A DNA stretch of 64,000 nucleotides from Anomaloglossus baeobatrachus (taxonomy: Eukaryota > Chordata > Amphibia > Anura > Aromobatidae). The notes under the pieces were generated by a model, which saw only the letters and a list, made by a program, of their open reading frames with translations, did not search any database and had not been told where the DNA came from. The translations under genes were made by a program, and so were the position numbers. Of this stretch, positions 10,835-22,900 are shown in pieces. The first letter of the stretch is position 1. Each line of letters starts with the position of its first letter. The DNA lies in contig NC_134360.1 of assembly GCF_048569485.1 (NCBI RefSeq), positions 180,267,536 to 180,331,535 of the forward strand, given 5' to 3'.

Positions 10835-12622
10835 ACTTGGCGTCACGAACAGGATCTTACCGCTCTGCCGTTGGGTAGAGGTGCGCCTTGTTACCGGCGG
10901 AGGTGTCCGGCCAGAAAATTTCAGAAGCCGCCATCTTTGGCGCGAAGAGTTCCCGCTCGAGCGTCTCCTCGAGTAGTGGAGGCGCGAAGGCCAAAACCCC
11001 GCCCCGATAGAGGAGGGGCCGGAAAGAAACTAAGGGGGACGAAATGGCGGCTGGCCACATGTGAGCACGGCTATGGAAGCAGGGACGCCAGGACCCTGCG
11101 GCCACTGACTGGTTCCTGGAAGAGGCCGCTGCTAAAGATGCTAAGTCTGACCGAGAACACCGTGGTCCCCGCGCCTGGCCTCGCAGCGTGGGTGGAAGTC
11201 CGGACCGTCCAGCTAAGCAGCCGTCTGCAGGTCCACATGCAGCTCCTCCTGGAGGAGTGGGAAACCGACATGGCGGAAGTGGTGGCGGCCATACGGAGAC
11301 GCGAGGTGGAGGGAGTCTTGGAAGGGAGGGTAAGTGACCCACGCCCCTGTACCCCTAGTGGGTCGGTCATCGCGGCTGAGGGACCCGGTCCATACCCGCT
11401 CACCCTGCTATCTCCCCCGCTACCCGTGTTGGCTGCTGCTGCCCCGCTACTAGGCCCGCTACCACCACCACCGGTAGCGGTACCCTGCCAATCCGCCCCG
11501 GCGGACCGACCTGCAGCAGAAGCTCATGACCGCCCTGATCCGCTTCCATGGAAGAAGCCGAAGGCTGAGGCCGTCAGAAAAGATGCACTGGAGGCACGGC
11601 GGGGATGCAGCTGCCAGGAGGCAGAGCAGGCCATGTCACAGCGGGGTCCCTCATTACTGAAGGTGCCGGTCGTAGCCGACATGGAGGGACTCTGGCTGGG
11701 TCCGTCCCCCGCACACGCTGAACCGGAGCAAGCAAAAAGTGCTCCATACTGGGAGCGGCGGCAACGGCAGCTGCGCAGAGAGATCGATGCCCGAGAGAGG
11801 TGTAGAGCGGATGTGCATGCCCGCATGAATATAGAGGGAGATCACCCGCAGCGAGCTACCATCGGGGTCCACAGCGGTGCACCATGTGAAGGTGGCACTA
11901 GAGCCCCGCGATTGAGAATGGACTGTTGAGCAGTAAAAGTCGGCTGTCCTCCGCCTAAAAGTTGTCCCCGTTGGGACCACCAGAGTGCTGTTCACAGTTT
12001 GAAAAGTTTGAAAATGAACGATAAGTCAATGATAACCGTGAAAAGTCACCTGATTGCACCCTGATTTGGAATCGGTCGTAGCCGTCAACTGGTCCCCGTT
12101 GGGACCCCCTTTACAAGTTCACATAGAAACTTCTATGAACATGCCTGAGAACTAGCAGGGCAACCACAAACTTAGTGGCTTGTAAATAAAAATGTTGTTG
12201 CAGCTTCCACTGTTGCCGCCTCTGGAGAGGCAGGTTGGAGGGAGGGCCCGCAGTGGAGCAGGCTGGGGCTCAGCCACCACCGGAACCGGTGGCTACCCTC
12301 TGGGGGTTCCAGGGGCTCCCCATGGACGTGAGTCCCCTGGAAAGGACAGAACCCGCTCGGGCAATTTGTGCAGGACTGGGGTCAAGGGGTGCTGCCTATT
12401 TGTTTAGGGGCAGCATCAGGGCCAGGTTGCTTGGGTGGGTGAGAGCGAAAGCCGTAACCGTTACTGTAACGTTTAAGTAAGAGTACCTCCCGATGTGGGA
12501 AGATGTTATTTTAATTGTAAGTGTGTTACCGTTTTTACCTTTTCATATTTTTCCAGTTGGTGAAAATAAAACCGGTGTTGGACGGGCAGCCCGAGGACGG
12601 TCTGCATTAAACTAAGGGGGAA
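10835..12622 (+). other. Internal region of the non-autonomous LTR element with one open frame
   Basis: A continuous frame runs from the end of the LTR to 11929. The most gag-like part, from about 11140, predicts an alpha-helical segment with LQVHMQLLLEEWETDMAEVV, then a Pro/Ala-rich stretch, and near the end a basic, charged helix (ERRQRQLRREIDARERCRAD). No zinc knuckle, protease or polymerase motif is present. It may be a divergent or truncated Gag-like protein of a parasite element, or chance openness of GC-rich DNA. It does not look like a host gene. Confidence 0.5.
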
Positions 12623-13851
12623 TGTGTCGCCCTGGACAAGCCAGGGGCCACAGAGAACAACACCAACTCACCCCACACTCCCTGCAGGCACATCAAGGTC
12701 AGACACAAAACCCTTGTTGCCTTCCTCCAGGGGCTGATGTCCACACCAGGGGGCGGAGCCAGGCGGTTGGTCTCCGCCCACCGAGGAGTTCACAGTCCTG
12801 GAGGCAGGAAAAGGAAGTTCAGTTAAGCTAGGGAAGTGAATGAGTGAAGAGTCAAGTTTTGACAGTGAAAGTGGAAGGAGGAAAGCAACTGTAGCAGAGC
12901 AACTGACTGATAGCGTCCGGGTGTGTGGCCCGGGCGAGACAGCAAGGTTGGCAGACGGTGGTGACCGTCTGCAGGAGTGGCTGATTGGAGTCTACCGTAA
13001 GGACCATGGACGGGTGGTGGCCCGGCGGTACCGGACCGGTACGCAAAGAGAAGCCAGCACCAGTGGCAGGGGCTTTTCGAACCCCGGCAAGGCTAGGAGT
13101 CGCCGTGAATTTGCCGAATCCGCTAGTGAAGGGGACCTCCTGAGTTTCCAAACAGTCAAGTCCCGACAGAAGGCAACAGTCCAACCCAGTGAGAGAGACA
13201 CCGCCACCGCCAAGGCAACCATTTCTCGGGGCTAGCGCCTGCGGGCAAAAGGGGCTCCTCCGGCCCATATCCAGGTCGGGGAGCGGGTTACCGATGGGAA
13301 CCCATCGAAACCATACAGACTGAGTAGGTGCAGGGAAAAGACAGTCACCGCTAACCTGCAGGGAACAACAACACCGCAGCCGTCCGAGGGACCCGTCCAT
13401 CCAGCCGCTTGTTTTACCGTGAACTGTGTCATCATCATTGGGCTGAGTGAGTACCTCCGTGCCGTGCGGCACAGCGCTGCCCCTGCGACCCTGCACCTCA
13501 TCAGGCCCCGCAACCCGCCTGTCATCAATCCTTACCCCATCACCGGGCCCCGGGACAACCAACCCGCTACCCACGGAGGGGAGAAATAACAACTCAGCTG
13601 CTCCCTGTCACCGCTCCCGGGATCCCCGTCTAGAGCAGCGGTGGTGTCACCAAAAGCACCACAACCGTGGGTGGCGTCACGGACAATTTCCCAAAACCAA
13701 ACCACCCCTTTTCACTCACGGGCGAGGAGCGCCGCTCGAGTCCCCGGGATCCGGCCCATCGCTCGAGCCACCGAGCAGCAGCAGCCGCAGAGCAGCGGCA
13801 GCCGGACCCGAGCAGTGGGAGAGCGCAGCGTCCCCTCCTCCGCCCGCGACA
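12623..13851 (+). repeat. 3' LTR of the non-autonomous element
   Basis: It is the same length and ends as the 5' copy, about 97.5-98% identical by eye, and is preceded by the purine tract. Confidence 0.85.
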
Positions 13852-14328
13852 TATGCATCACCATTTTACCAATGTTTCAGTAAAATATGTTTGTTGTCAG
13901 GGCCGGCGTCAGCACCCGGAAAACCAAGTCAAATGCTGGAGCCATGGGCTGCCAGGGGTCCCACTCGCAGTGGCAGGACAAGTCACCGCTACTTAGGGGG
14001 GCCCAGTGCCTGCGCTCTCACTGGCCTCCCCCCCCGCCGAGAATCGCACTTACAATTGTATCGGCATCGCAGTTGCCGATACAATTGAAAGCAGTGAATG
14101 ATGAGATGGAGCGGCGCACTCCCTCTCTTATCATTCTCCTGCTGTGTTTGTCGGCTCTTTGACAGCTCAGCAGCGGAGAGCGGTGACGTCAACACTGCGC
14201 GCCTGCTGAGAGGTCAGAGCGACAGCAGTGGACGCGCTGAGGAGACCAGAGCAGCGGGGAATGAGGAAAAGTATGTATTAATCACTGTGGCCAGACAACC
14301 ATGGGGGCTGTATACTACATGAAGGTGT
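13852..14328. other. GC-rich stretch, unclassified repeat-like sequence
   Basis: It contains GGGCCGGCGTCAGCACCCGG, a block of C runs and a short palindrome around TTGTATCGGCATCGCAGTTG. Its last part (GGGGGCTGTATACTACATGA) is the left remnant of the 58-bp tandem array that continues at 15523. No gene was found. Confidence 0.45.
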
Positions 14329-15522
14329 TGTGATGCCCCTGGACTAGTCAGGTCATCACAGGGTACTGAACGCTCTTTATTCTTAGTGCAGGACTCAACC
14401 CCCATGGTTCTGGGTTCCCTACCTATAGTACTGCCTCCATCAGCATCCAAAATCCCAACCACACCTCACACTACACCCTGCCAGACACACCAGGTGGCTG
14501 TTGAGCTGGAATAGGGCTGTCGAACTAGGGGTCAGGAAGATTGGTGGGAGGGGGGAAGTCAGTGAGGGAGGAAGTGGAGAGCAGAGCAGCGCTGACAGGG
14601 AGGAGAGTAGGAGGTCCCAAAGTGTGAGGCGCTGGGAGTTGGAGCTCCCAGGGAAGTTACAGGTTGGATCGCAGACGGTGGTCTGGGCCGGAGGAGTCGG
14701 AGACCCGGTCGCAGGGTATTGAGGCTAGGTGCCTGGACCTGGTCATGGAGGACTGGAGGCATCTAAGTCTAATAACCGGTCTGGGACCAAAAGCACGGCG
14801 GGGTACTGGACCCTAGGTCAGGGAGTAGCTTCAGGCAACCCGGCAATTAACCTGCGGAGGATAGTGACTTTATGGACTGTCCCAAAGAAGCTCAGAGATC
14901 AGGAGCACTAGCGCAATGAGGGGGATCGGGCTTTCCAACCCAAGAAGCCCACAGAAATCCCAAGCGTGAGCCTTTGAGAGCACAGCTACACTACCAAAAA
15001 GTAGGGAGCGGGGCCTGGACAGCTTTATGCCAATGGGCTACAAGAACACTTCAAATTTGTGCACGGAGGCAGGCTCCGGACCATCAGGCAATACTGTAGG
15101 GGACGAATACCAGGACTGGCTTCCCTAAAAGGGCAAGAGGGCAGTGGCATCCAGAGGCTTAGTTTACCTTGTTGTAAGAGTCTGCTTTTCCTCTCCTACG
15201 CTGTCTGAGTGAGTACATGGTCATCCCCTGCTACCGCTTAGCCCTGCGCTCCCCTGCACCCCACCATACAGAGTCCCGGGGCCTCCCCTACCCGTGGAGG
15301 GAATGTCATCTCGCTGCCCCACTCCATCTCCCCTGGGTACTCCTATCGGCAGTGGCGGTACTCCACTTACCGCACACCACGGGTGGCGTCACAAACTATT
15401 ATCCCCTGTAAATACCCCCTTTTCACTTGAAGTGGCCATAAGCCCCCGGGTCCGGACACCTTTGAGCCACAGCAGCGGCAACCCCCGGATCCGAGTGGTT
15501 CGACCGCTGCAGGAGCGGCACA
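14329..15522 (+). mobile_element. Solo LTR, gypsy-like, inserted in a tandem array
   Basis: The sequence begins TGTGATGCCCCTGG and ends GAGCGGCACA. It carries the motif GGGTGGCGTCAC at 15381 near its 3' end, like the other LTRs in this window. The flanks are GTGT and GTGC, an imperfect 4-bp target duplication. Both flanks belong to the same 58-bp tandem repeat, which shows the insertion split the array. There is no internal region. Confidence 0.7.
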
Positions 15523-15960
15523 GTGCCTAATGCTATCTGGGTCTGCACTGTGCTATATACGGACTGTATACTACATGAAGGTGCCTAATGCTATCTGGGT
15601 CTGCATTGTGCGATATTCAGGCTGTATACTACATGAAGGTGCCTAATGCTATCTGGGTCTGCACTGTGCTATATACGGGCTGTATACTACATGAGGGTGC
15701 CTAATGCTATCTGGGTCTGCACTGTGCTATATACAGGCTGTATACTACATGAGGGTGCCTCATGCTATCTGGGTCTGCACTCTGCCATATGCTGACTGTA
15801 TACTACATGAAGGTGCCTAATGCTATCTGGGTCTGCACTGTGCTATATGCGGGCTGTATACTACAGGAAGGTGCCTAATGCTATCTGGGTCTGCACTGTG
15901 CTATATACGGGTTGTATACTACATGAGGGTGCTTAATGCTATCTGGGTCTGCATTGTGCT
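15523..15960. repeat. 58-bp tandem repeat, about 7.5 copies
   Basis: The unit contains GTGCCTAATGCTATCTGGGT and TGTATACTACATGAAG. It recurs at exact 58-bp spacing (15523, 15581, 15639 and onward). Confidence 0.9.
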
Positions 15961-16490
15961 ATATGGGGGCTGCTTAATGTTATATGGGGGTTGCATAGTG
16001 CCATATGAGGGTTGCATAGTGCCATATGGGGGCTCTATAGTGCCATATGGAGGCTGTATAGGGCCATATGGGGGCTGCATAGTGCCATATGGGGGCTGCA
16101 TAATACTACATGGGGGCTACATAATACTATATGGTGGACTATGGGGAATTCATAACACTATATGGAGGAAAATAGGGGGCCGCATACTACTATACTCCCA
16201 GAGTTGTATGTCCCCTCCACCCCGGTGGTGCATACCCTCTCAGAGCTGTATGTCCCCTCACCCCAGAGCTGTATAACCCCCAGAGATGTATGTCAGCCCC
16301 CAGCCCAGAGCTGTATACCCCCAGAGCTGCATGTCACCCACCATTTCAGAGCTGGTTGTCCCCCCCACCCCAGAGCGACTGCCCCCCTCTAGAGCTGTAT
16401 GCCCCACTGTGGAGCTGTATGCCCCCCCATTGCTGTATACCCATTTCCTCAATAATATGTATGCCCCCCCGGAATGTGTAAGTCCCCAGC
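15961..16490. repeat. Degenerate short-period tandem repeats continuing the array
   Basis: First come about 21-bp units around GCCATATGGGGGCTGCATAG (15961-16140). After a mixed stretch follow CCCC-rich units around AGAGCTGTATGTCCCC (16196-16480). Open frames here follow from the periodicity and are not genes. Confidence 0.75.
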
Positions 16491-16633
16491 CTCTCTTGTG
16501 ATGTATATACAGCAGTGTCAGTGTGCTCTATGTGCGGCCATGTTTATTAGTGACGGCCACCAGTCAGCGTGGCACAGACATATGCCCAGGAGGAGCTGGA
16601 TGGAGACAAGTGTGGGAGGTGAATGAGGCTGTT

Positions 16634-16928
16634 GCCAGCTTTCCAATATTAGAAAAAGGTTCACATTATATATTAGGAAAAACGTTCTGACAGTGAGGGC
16701 AGTCAGAGAGTTGAACAGGCTACCACAAGAGGTAGTAACGGCAGCCAGAGAGTAGAAAAGGCTACCACAGGAGGTAGTGAGGGCAGTCAGAGTGGAACAG
16801 GCTACCACATCTTCAAACGGAAACTAGATATACATATAGCTGGGATGATTTAGGATAATCTGCACTTGCACTTGGACTAGATGGCCCTTGAGGTCCCTTC
16901 AAACTCTACCATGCTATGATTCTATGAT
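16634..16928 (+). mobile_element. CR1-like LINE 3' end, 5'-truncated
   Basis: The sequence follows the CR1 3' tail: an expanded segment around GAACAGGCTACCACA with GAGGTAGT, then GGACTAGATGGCCCTTGAGG, TCCCTTCAAACTCTACCATG and a terminal ATTCTATGAT-type repeat. The GAACAGGCTACCACA segment is present in about three tandem partial copies. 5' truncation is normal for LINE insertions. Confidence 0.75.
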
Positions 16929-17043
16929 CCATTTATCTTTAAATAGTCAGAATGTATTCTCAGGTTTTCTAGGTTTTGTAGAGTTAAAGTAAAACGTAGA
17001 GATGAGCAAACCCTATGGATTAGGATAGACCACACGTATCTGA

Positions 17044-17542
17044 GTGTAGGGATGTCACCCCTACAAATGGTTTAAGCACTTTAAGAGACGGTGCTCCCCT
17101 TTGTGCTGTTTGTGCACTAGCCGTCAGTTTGCGCTTCCCTCTGAACTGTGCAAGTGGACTCACTTTGCCCAAAAAAGTGCGAGAAGCAGGAAAAGAGAGG
17201 GAGATCAGCTAAGAGTGGGAGCAGGAGAAGTTAGGTAACCTGAGAAATTGAAAGAGAGGAGAGGCTGCCTGAGAAGTGTCCAGGAACAACGGTTTGGGAA
17301 GAGGCACGGTGAGAGATTGCAAGTCGGATCCTGAGAGAGCCCTGTAGCCACTGAACGAGTACAGGATGGTGAAGCTCCTGAGGTCTGCTATTCCAAATGG
17401 GACAAGAGATGTGATCTGGAGGACCCAAGGGACCCCAAGACTGTGAGCAAGGAAGAAGAGTTACCCCTGCCCTGCCAGGAGAAATGCGCATCAACAAGCA
17501 TCACAGCATCAAGCTCCCAGGAGTGGACTTGTTCTTTGTCAA
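17044..17542 (+). repeat. Left part of an older LTR-like sequence
   Basis: The sequence begins TGTAGGGATGTCACCCCTAC and is continuous in composition with 24507-24868, from which it is separated by the Ty3/gypsy insertion. The right part ends in TTATTAAAACTGTACCC ... GAGCTCTGCACA, which resembles a polyadenylation region and U5. It may be a solo LTR of a different retroelement; the family is unknown. Confidence 0.4.
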
Positions 17543-18612
17543 TGTGGCGCCCCAGGACCTGGTCGCCACAACAGCATTGCCCCTCCAAAGGGTTCATGCT
17601 GAGCCTGGAGGTAATTGGGAGTTCTATTGGCTAGTAAGTTTAACATCCAACGCAGTTCTCCCTCAGGCCAGCAGGGGGAGCTCTGAACCTGAAGTTCCAG
17701 GGAGCATTCCTTAAGTCTGGCCTGAGGGAGGAGTTAGTGTTCAGTCTGTAGGAGAAAGCAAAGTGTGCAGACGCAGAGTGTGCTGTCCTGTGGAACTGGG
17801 GCCTAGAGCTGGAACAGCTTGGCCCAGTGAAACAGGAGGAGCAGAGAGGCACAGAGGAGACTTGGACATCGGAGTCTGTGGCCACCAGGGCCTAAAATAC
17901 TCCCTGGTAGCCGAATCCGAAGGGCAGGAGAGCTGCAAGCACCTGGCCCATAAACAGCCCGAAGGTACAGCTGCATCATCAGGGCCCGGTGTGGACTCCA
18001 GCAGAGAAGCACCAGAGAGGGTCTGTGCAGCCTACCACAGAGGGAAAGGGGACGTACCACCGGTCCCAACAGAAAGAGGGCCATTGCTAAATCCAGAGAG
18101 CAGGGTCCTAGCAGAGTAAAGAAAAGAACAGGAGTAGGCCTCATACTCAGCTGGCCAAAACGACATCTCCGTTACTTCCAGGCCGGCCGGAGCCCTCTAC
18201 TACCTGTAACGGTCTCCCAGGACTAACCGTTTGTGAAGTAAAAGAGGAGAAGGTAAAGAGACTGTTTGTGCCTGTTTCTTTCATTGCCTGTCGGCCCTGC
18301 ACCGTGTTATCCACACAACACCATAGACTCTCACGAGCACCAACAGTGTCCCCGGGGCACCGCTCCACCTGTGGGGAGCAGTACCACCATTGCTGCCATA
18401 TCATCACCCCGGAGGCCTTACACAGCAGCGGCGTCTTAATAGCCGCATACCACAGGTGGCGTCACGAACACAAACTTTTATCACCCCCAAGTTATCAGCC
18501 ATTTTAACTGACACCCACCAGGGCCACGGAGTCGGGCCCCGCCACCACTGACTACCCCCGGACTAGTCCGGCCCGGCACCGGGTGTCCCATAGCCCTGGG
18601 GTGGGCGAGTCA
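17543..18612 (+). repeat. 5' LTR of the Ty3/gypsy element
   Basis: It is 1070 bp, TGTGGCGCC to GAGTCA. GGTGGCGTCACGAACAC at 18456 duplicates the first 14 bases of the primer-binding site 160 bp downstream. Confidence 0.8.
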
Positions 18613-18873
18613 ACTTTGGCATCACGAACAGGATTTCGTGCCCGGTCCCACCGGGTACTGTGCGCCTGCAGAAACTGTGTTTAAAAGACTGTGTTACTGT
18701 TTGCAAACTGCCACCGCCATTAGCCTCGCTGAGCGCAGGAAGAAGGGGGGCGTGCCTGACAAAGAGCGCGAAGGGAGTGCGCCACCAGAGCAGAGCGCCG
18801 TTAACCCCGCGTGACCCAGAAGGGAATTTGAAAAGTGAACGGAGCCTGGTAAGGTTCACTAAGGGGGAGGAAG

Positions 18874-19923
18874 ATGTCCGATACGGAGGGAGAGAAGGTG
18901 GCTGTGGTAGCTCAAGACGCAGCAGCACCGGCCGATGTAATCCCAGTCGCCGTCGCCCCAGCCCCCGCTGTAGCACCGGTAATGCCGATCACAATGCTGT
19001 ACATCCCGGGAGCAGAATGGCTGCCGCAGTACTCCGGGGAGTCACATACCCTGAGCGACTTCAGAGAAAGGCTGCACAGCTTGTTTAGAGTGTATCCGCT
19101 GACTGAGAGCCAGAAGGTGGGCATATTAATGGGGCAGCTAGCCGGCGCGGCCCAGCGTGAAGTGAAGTCCTGGCCTGACACAGATAAAGGGACAGCAACC
19201 CAGATACTGGCCAAGTTAAAGAGTACTTTTGACACCTGCACCGCAGCAGAGATAAAGATGAGATTCTTTGGGTGCAAACAACGGGCCACAGACAGCATAA
19301 GGGACTATGCCTTAAACTTGCAGGAGGCTCTGAAAGCAGTTAAACAGGTGGACCCAGAGAGTGTACGTGAAGAAGACAAACTCCTAACTGAGCAGTTCAT
19401 AGAGGGGCTCCTGTCAGATGCCCACAGGACCCAGCTGCGTATCATGGTCCTGCAGAACCCTGCTCTGGACTTTGCAAAGTTTAAGGACCAGGCCATCCAA
19501 GCACTGAGAGAATCTACACCGAATGACCCAGTACCCCTCCGGCCTCTTGCTATCACGTACCATGGGGTGGTGCCTGCAACACGAGCCGCTGCAGGGGCTG
19601 AGGCGCAGTCCCTGGATAAGGATCCCGCTGCAGAGCTCAGACAGCAGGTTCAGGAGCTGACCAAGATTGTAGCTGCCCTTGCCAAGACCGTGCAGTCTCT
19701 ACAAGTGACCCCATCGCCTGCAAGAATCGAGTTGGCCTCCAGCCCAGATGACGTCCCATGGATGCGACAGAGGAGGATTCCGCCGACCCGAGGAAAATAC
19801 ACAGACCGGTATGATTCAACGGGACAACCGATCTGCCGCCGCTGCAGCCAGGCGGGCCACATTGCAAGACACTGTCCTTTAAATGGGCTGAGCCTGGGGC
19901 CAGGAGCCAACCCCCAGGTGTAA
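18874..19923 (+). CDS. Gag of the Ty3/gypsy element
   Basis: A 349-residue frame starts MSDTEGEKVAVVAQ. The central region (about residues 45-235) is helical and capsid-like, with SLFRVYPLTESQKVGILMGQ and EIKMRFFGCKQRATDSIRDY. A predicted coiled coil (ELRQQVQELTKIVAALAKTV) follows, and a single CCHC zinc knuckle (CRRCSQAGHIARHC) near residue 325 would bind RNA. It lies after the primer-binding site and just upstream of pol, in a different frame. Ty3/gypsy elements commonly link Gag and Pol by frameshifting or read-through. This is a retroelement structural gene, not a host gene. Confidence 0.85.
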   Translation: MSDTEGEKVAVVAQDAAAPADVIPVAVAPAPAVAPVMPITMLYIPGAEWLPQYSGESHTLSDFRERLHSLFRVYPLTESQKVGILMGQLAGAAQREVKSWPDTDKGTATQILAKLKSTFDTCTAAEIKMRFFGCKQRATDSIRDYALNLQEALKAVKQVDPESVREEDKLLTEQFIEGLLSDAHRTQLRIMVLQNPALDFAKFKDQAIQALRESTPNDPVPLRPLAITYHGVVPATRAAAGAEAQSLDKDPAAELRQQVQELTKIVAALAKTVQSLQVTPSPARIELASSPDDVPWMRQRRIPPTRGKYTDRYDSTGQPICRRCSQAGHIARHCPLNGLSLGPGANPQV

Positions 19924-19958
19924 GGAAGCCCGGCTCAAACCCCAGTCGCAGCAAGTAT

Positions 19959-22900
19959 GTGGGAGGACGCCCGGTCCTTCCTATTGTGCTGGATGGGATC
20001 CCTTTGAATGCCCTCCTGGATACGGGGTCCCAGGTAACAACCATCCCTTATAAACTGTACAAAAGATATTGGGCTGATTCAGACATTGACCATGGCCCAG
20101 ATGATGATTTAACAATTGTGGCCAGTAATGGTCAGCCCTTGTCTCAAATTGGGTATAAGGAAGTAACCATTAAAGTGGAGCGGGTAGAATTGCCATGTCA
20201 GGGGATGATAATTGTAGATATTGATCGCAAGGAATCTAACCCACTGCTAACCATTGGTACAAATGTGATGGAAAATTGTATTGCCGAAGTGATAATTTTG
20301 TTGCAGCAGGCGTCTGAAGGTGCCAGCTCTGGGCAGCAGCATGCCCTACAGAGGGAGATCAGAGCCCTGATGAGGAGGCAGCAGGTAGAGCTGGCCGGAG
20401 GAGAAATTGGCAGTGTGAGGGTAAGTGACCCCCTCCCCATTGCAATACCCCCAAGAAGTGAAATGTCGATATGGTGTCGGGCAGCAATAGGTCTCAAGGG
20501 TCAAGATTACCAGGCCTTGGTAGAACCGGTGTATTCAGACAGCAGGCCTGGAGTCCTGATAGCCAGAGGGGTAGCAGGCGTCCGCAAGGGAAGAGTGCCC
20601 GTCCGTGTCCTGAATTGTGGGGAGGAGGAAGCCAAATTGCCCCGGTACGCCACTGTAGCAAAATTGTACACTGTCAGTAACAATACCATCAAAGCAGTGG
20701 AACCCTTGATCCCATCCGACCAGGCGGAAGACAGTGGCTTCAAGGGACAGCTGGAGGACTGGTGCCAAAAATTACATGTGGGCACCGACTCCACCCCCTC
20801 ACACCAAAAGCATGGGGTTTACCGGGTGGTACAGGAGTACGAGCGGGTCTTCAGCAAACACCCCCTAGATTTTGGGCAGGTAAAAGGGGTTAAACATCAA
20901 ATCCCCACGGGTGATCATCATCCCATTAAAGAGAGATACCGCCTTGTACCCCCAGCACAGTATCAGCATGCCAAAGAAATGTTACGGGAAATGAAGGAGG
21001 CTGGGGTTATCAGAGATAGTTGTAGCCCCTCGGCAGCTCCACTAGTGCTCGTAAAGAAAAAAGATGGTACAATGAGAATGTGCGTAGATTACAGACAAAT
21101 TTACCGCATTACATATAAAGATGCTTATCCACTACCCAGAATAGAGGAGTCACTAACAGCCTTAAAGTCAGCTAACTATTTCTCCACCTTGGATCTCACC
21201 AGTGGGTTTTGGCAGGTTCCCGTGGCAGAGGCGGACAAGGAGAAGACTGCATTCACGACACCAATGGGCCTCTGCGAGTTCAACTGTATGCCATTCGGGC
21301 TCTGCAACGCCGCAGGGACATTCCAAAGGTTGATGGAGTGCTGCTTGGGCCATCACAACTTTGAAACCGTGCTGTTGTACCTGGATGACGTCATAGTCTA
21401 CTCCAAGACTTATGAAGACCACCTGAGGCACTTAGCAGAAGTGTTCGAGTCCCTGTCGGAGTATGGCCTGAAGATAAAGCCGTCCAAATGTCACCTCTTG
21501 AAGCCAAAGGTACAGTACTTGGGTCATGTGGTCAGCGCAGAAGGTGTGGCACCTGATCCAGAGAAAGTCACAGTAATCAAGGACTGGCCAAGACCCACCA
21601 CGGTAAAGGAGGTGCGGCAGTTCCTTGGGCTGGTGGGCTACTACCGAAGGTTCATTGATGGTTTCACCAAGATAGCAGTGCCTCTTCAAGATCTCCTGGT
21701 GGGCCAGCCAAAGAAGGCTAAGAAGCAAAGCCCTCCATTTGAATGGAACAGCCAAATAGAAACATCTTTTGTCCGGCTGAAAGGGGCTCTCACGGGAGAC
21801 GAAATTCTGGCCTACCCTGACTACAGCCAGCCGTTTGTACTGTACACAGACGCCAGCAATGTGGGACTGGGAGCAGTTCTGTCCCAGGTGCAGGGAGGCA
21901 GAGAGAAGGTGATAGCTTACGCCAGCAGGAAGCTTCGTCCCACAGAAAGGAATCCAGAAAACTACAGTTCCTTCAAGCTGGAGTTCCTCGCTATTGTTTG
22001 GGCAGTGACTGAACGCTTCAAGCACTATCTGGCGTCGGCCAAGTTCACCATCTTCACGGACAACAATCCGTTGACACATCTGGCAACAGCCAAGCTAGGT
22101 GCGTTGGAGCAGCGATGGATGGCCCGGCTGTCTAACTTTGACTTTACCATCAAGTACCGGGCTGGCAAGAAGAATAACAATGCTGATGCGCTGTCCAGAA
22201 TGCCTCACTTACCCGAGTCTGGAGAAGACCTGGATGAACTCGAAGAGATAGAGTTACCGGCTTTCCATCACCAAGGTGTTTCCCAGTGTGAGCATGCTGT
22301 AGGAAAGAAACGCTCGAGCCAGCACGAGGTCTCGGTCAACCCATTACTCCACCATAATTGGGAAGAGACACAGAACGGTGACCCGGCCGTGCGATTGGTC
22401 AAAGAAAAGCTAGCACAAGCTGAGACCCATCTTGGCCTAGATGCTCCAGAAGAAGCCCAGCAGCTGTGGAAGGAGAGGGGACGACTGTTCACCTACCAAG
22501 GCAAGCTATGCAAGAGATATGTCAACTGGCGAACGAATGAACTCATCTGGCAGATAGTGGTCCCACAGAGGGATGCTCCAATGGTCCTAGCAGCTTACCA
22601 TGATAAAGCAGGACACTTCGGGTGGAAGAAGTTGGAGACCCTACTCCGTGATCGGTTCTACTGGGTGCACATGAGAAAGACAGTCGAGAAGTGGTGCCGA
22701 GACTGTGGTCCGTGTAACCTAAGGCGGAAAGATGGTGCCAGCCAGAGGTCTCCCCTACAGCCAATTGTCACGAAGCAGCCCCTGGAGTTGGTGGCCCTGG
22801 ACCACGTGAAGTTAACACCAAGCCGGTCAGGCTATGTGTACGCCCTCACCATTGTGGACCATTACTCTCGCTTCCTGGTAGTAGTGCCGGTGAAAGACCA

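Larger units (their letters stand above)
9606..13851 (+). mobile_element. Non-autonomous LTR retrotransposon (gypsy-like), TATG target duplication
   Basis: Two direct LTRs of 1229 bp each (9606-10834 and 12623-13851) begin TGTGTCGCCCTGG and end GCGACA. The flanking 4-bp duplication is TATG (9602-9605, 13852-13855). The primer-binding site, TGGCGTCACGAACAGGAT at 10838, fits the 3' end of a tRNA-Ser(CGA) type. A purine tract (AAGGGGGAA) abuts the 3' LTR. The internal region is only about 1.8 kb and shows no protease, reverse transcriptase, RNase H or integrase, so it must have relied on enzymes made elsewhere. The LTRs differ at roughly 2-2.5% of sites, so it is fairly young but not recent. Confidence 0.85.

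Noticed and set aside
10649-11929. A 426-residue frame considered as a host gene
   Set aside because: It starts in an LTR and fills the internal region of an LTR element. No host-protein similarity was recognised.
15878-16501. Open frames rich in YGGC and PPS repeats
   Set aside because: They arise from short-period tandem repeats.
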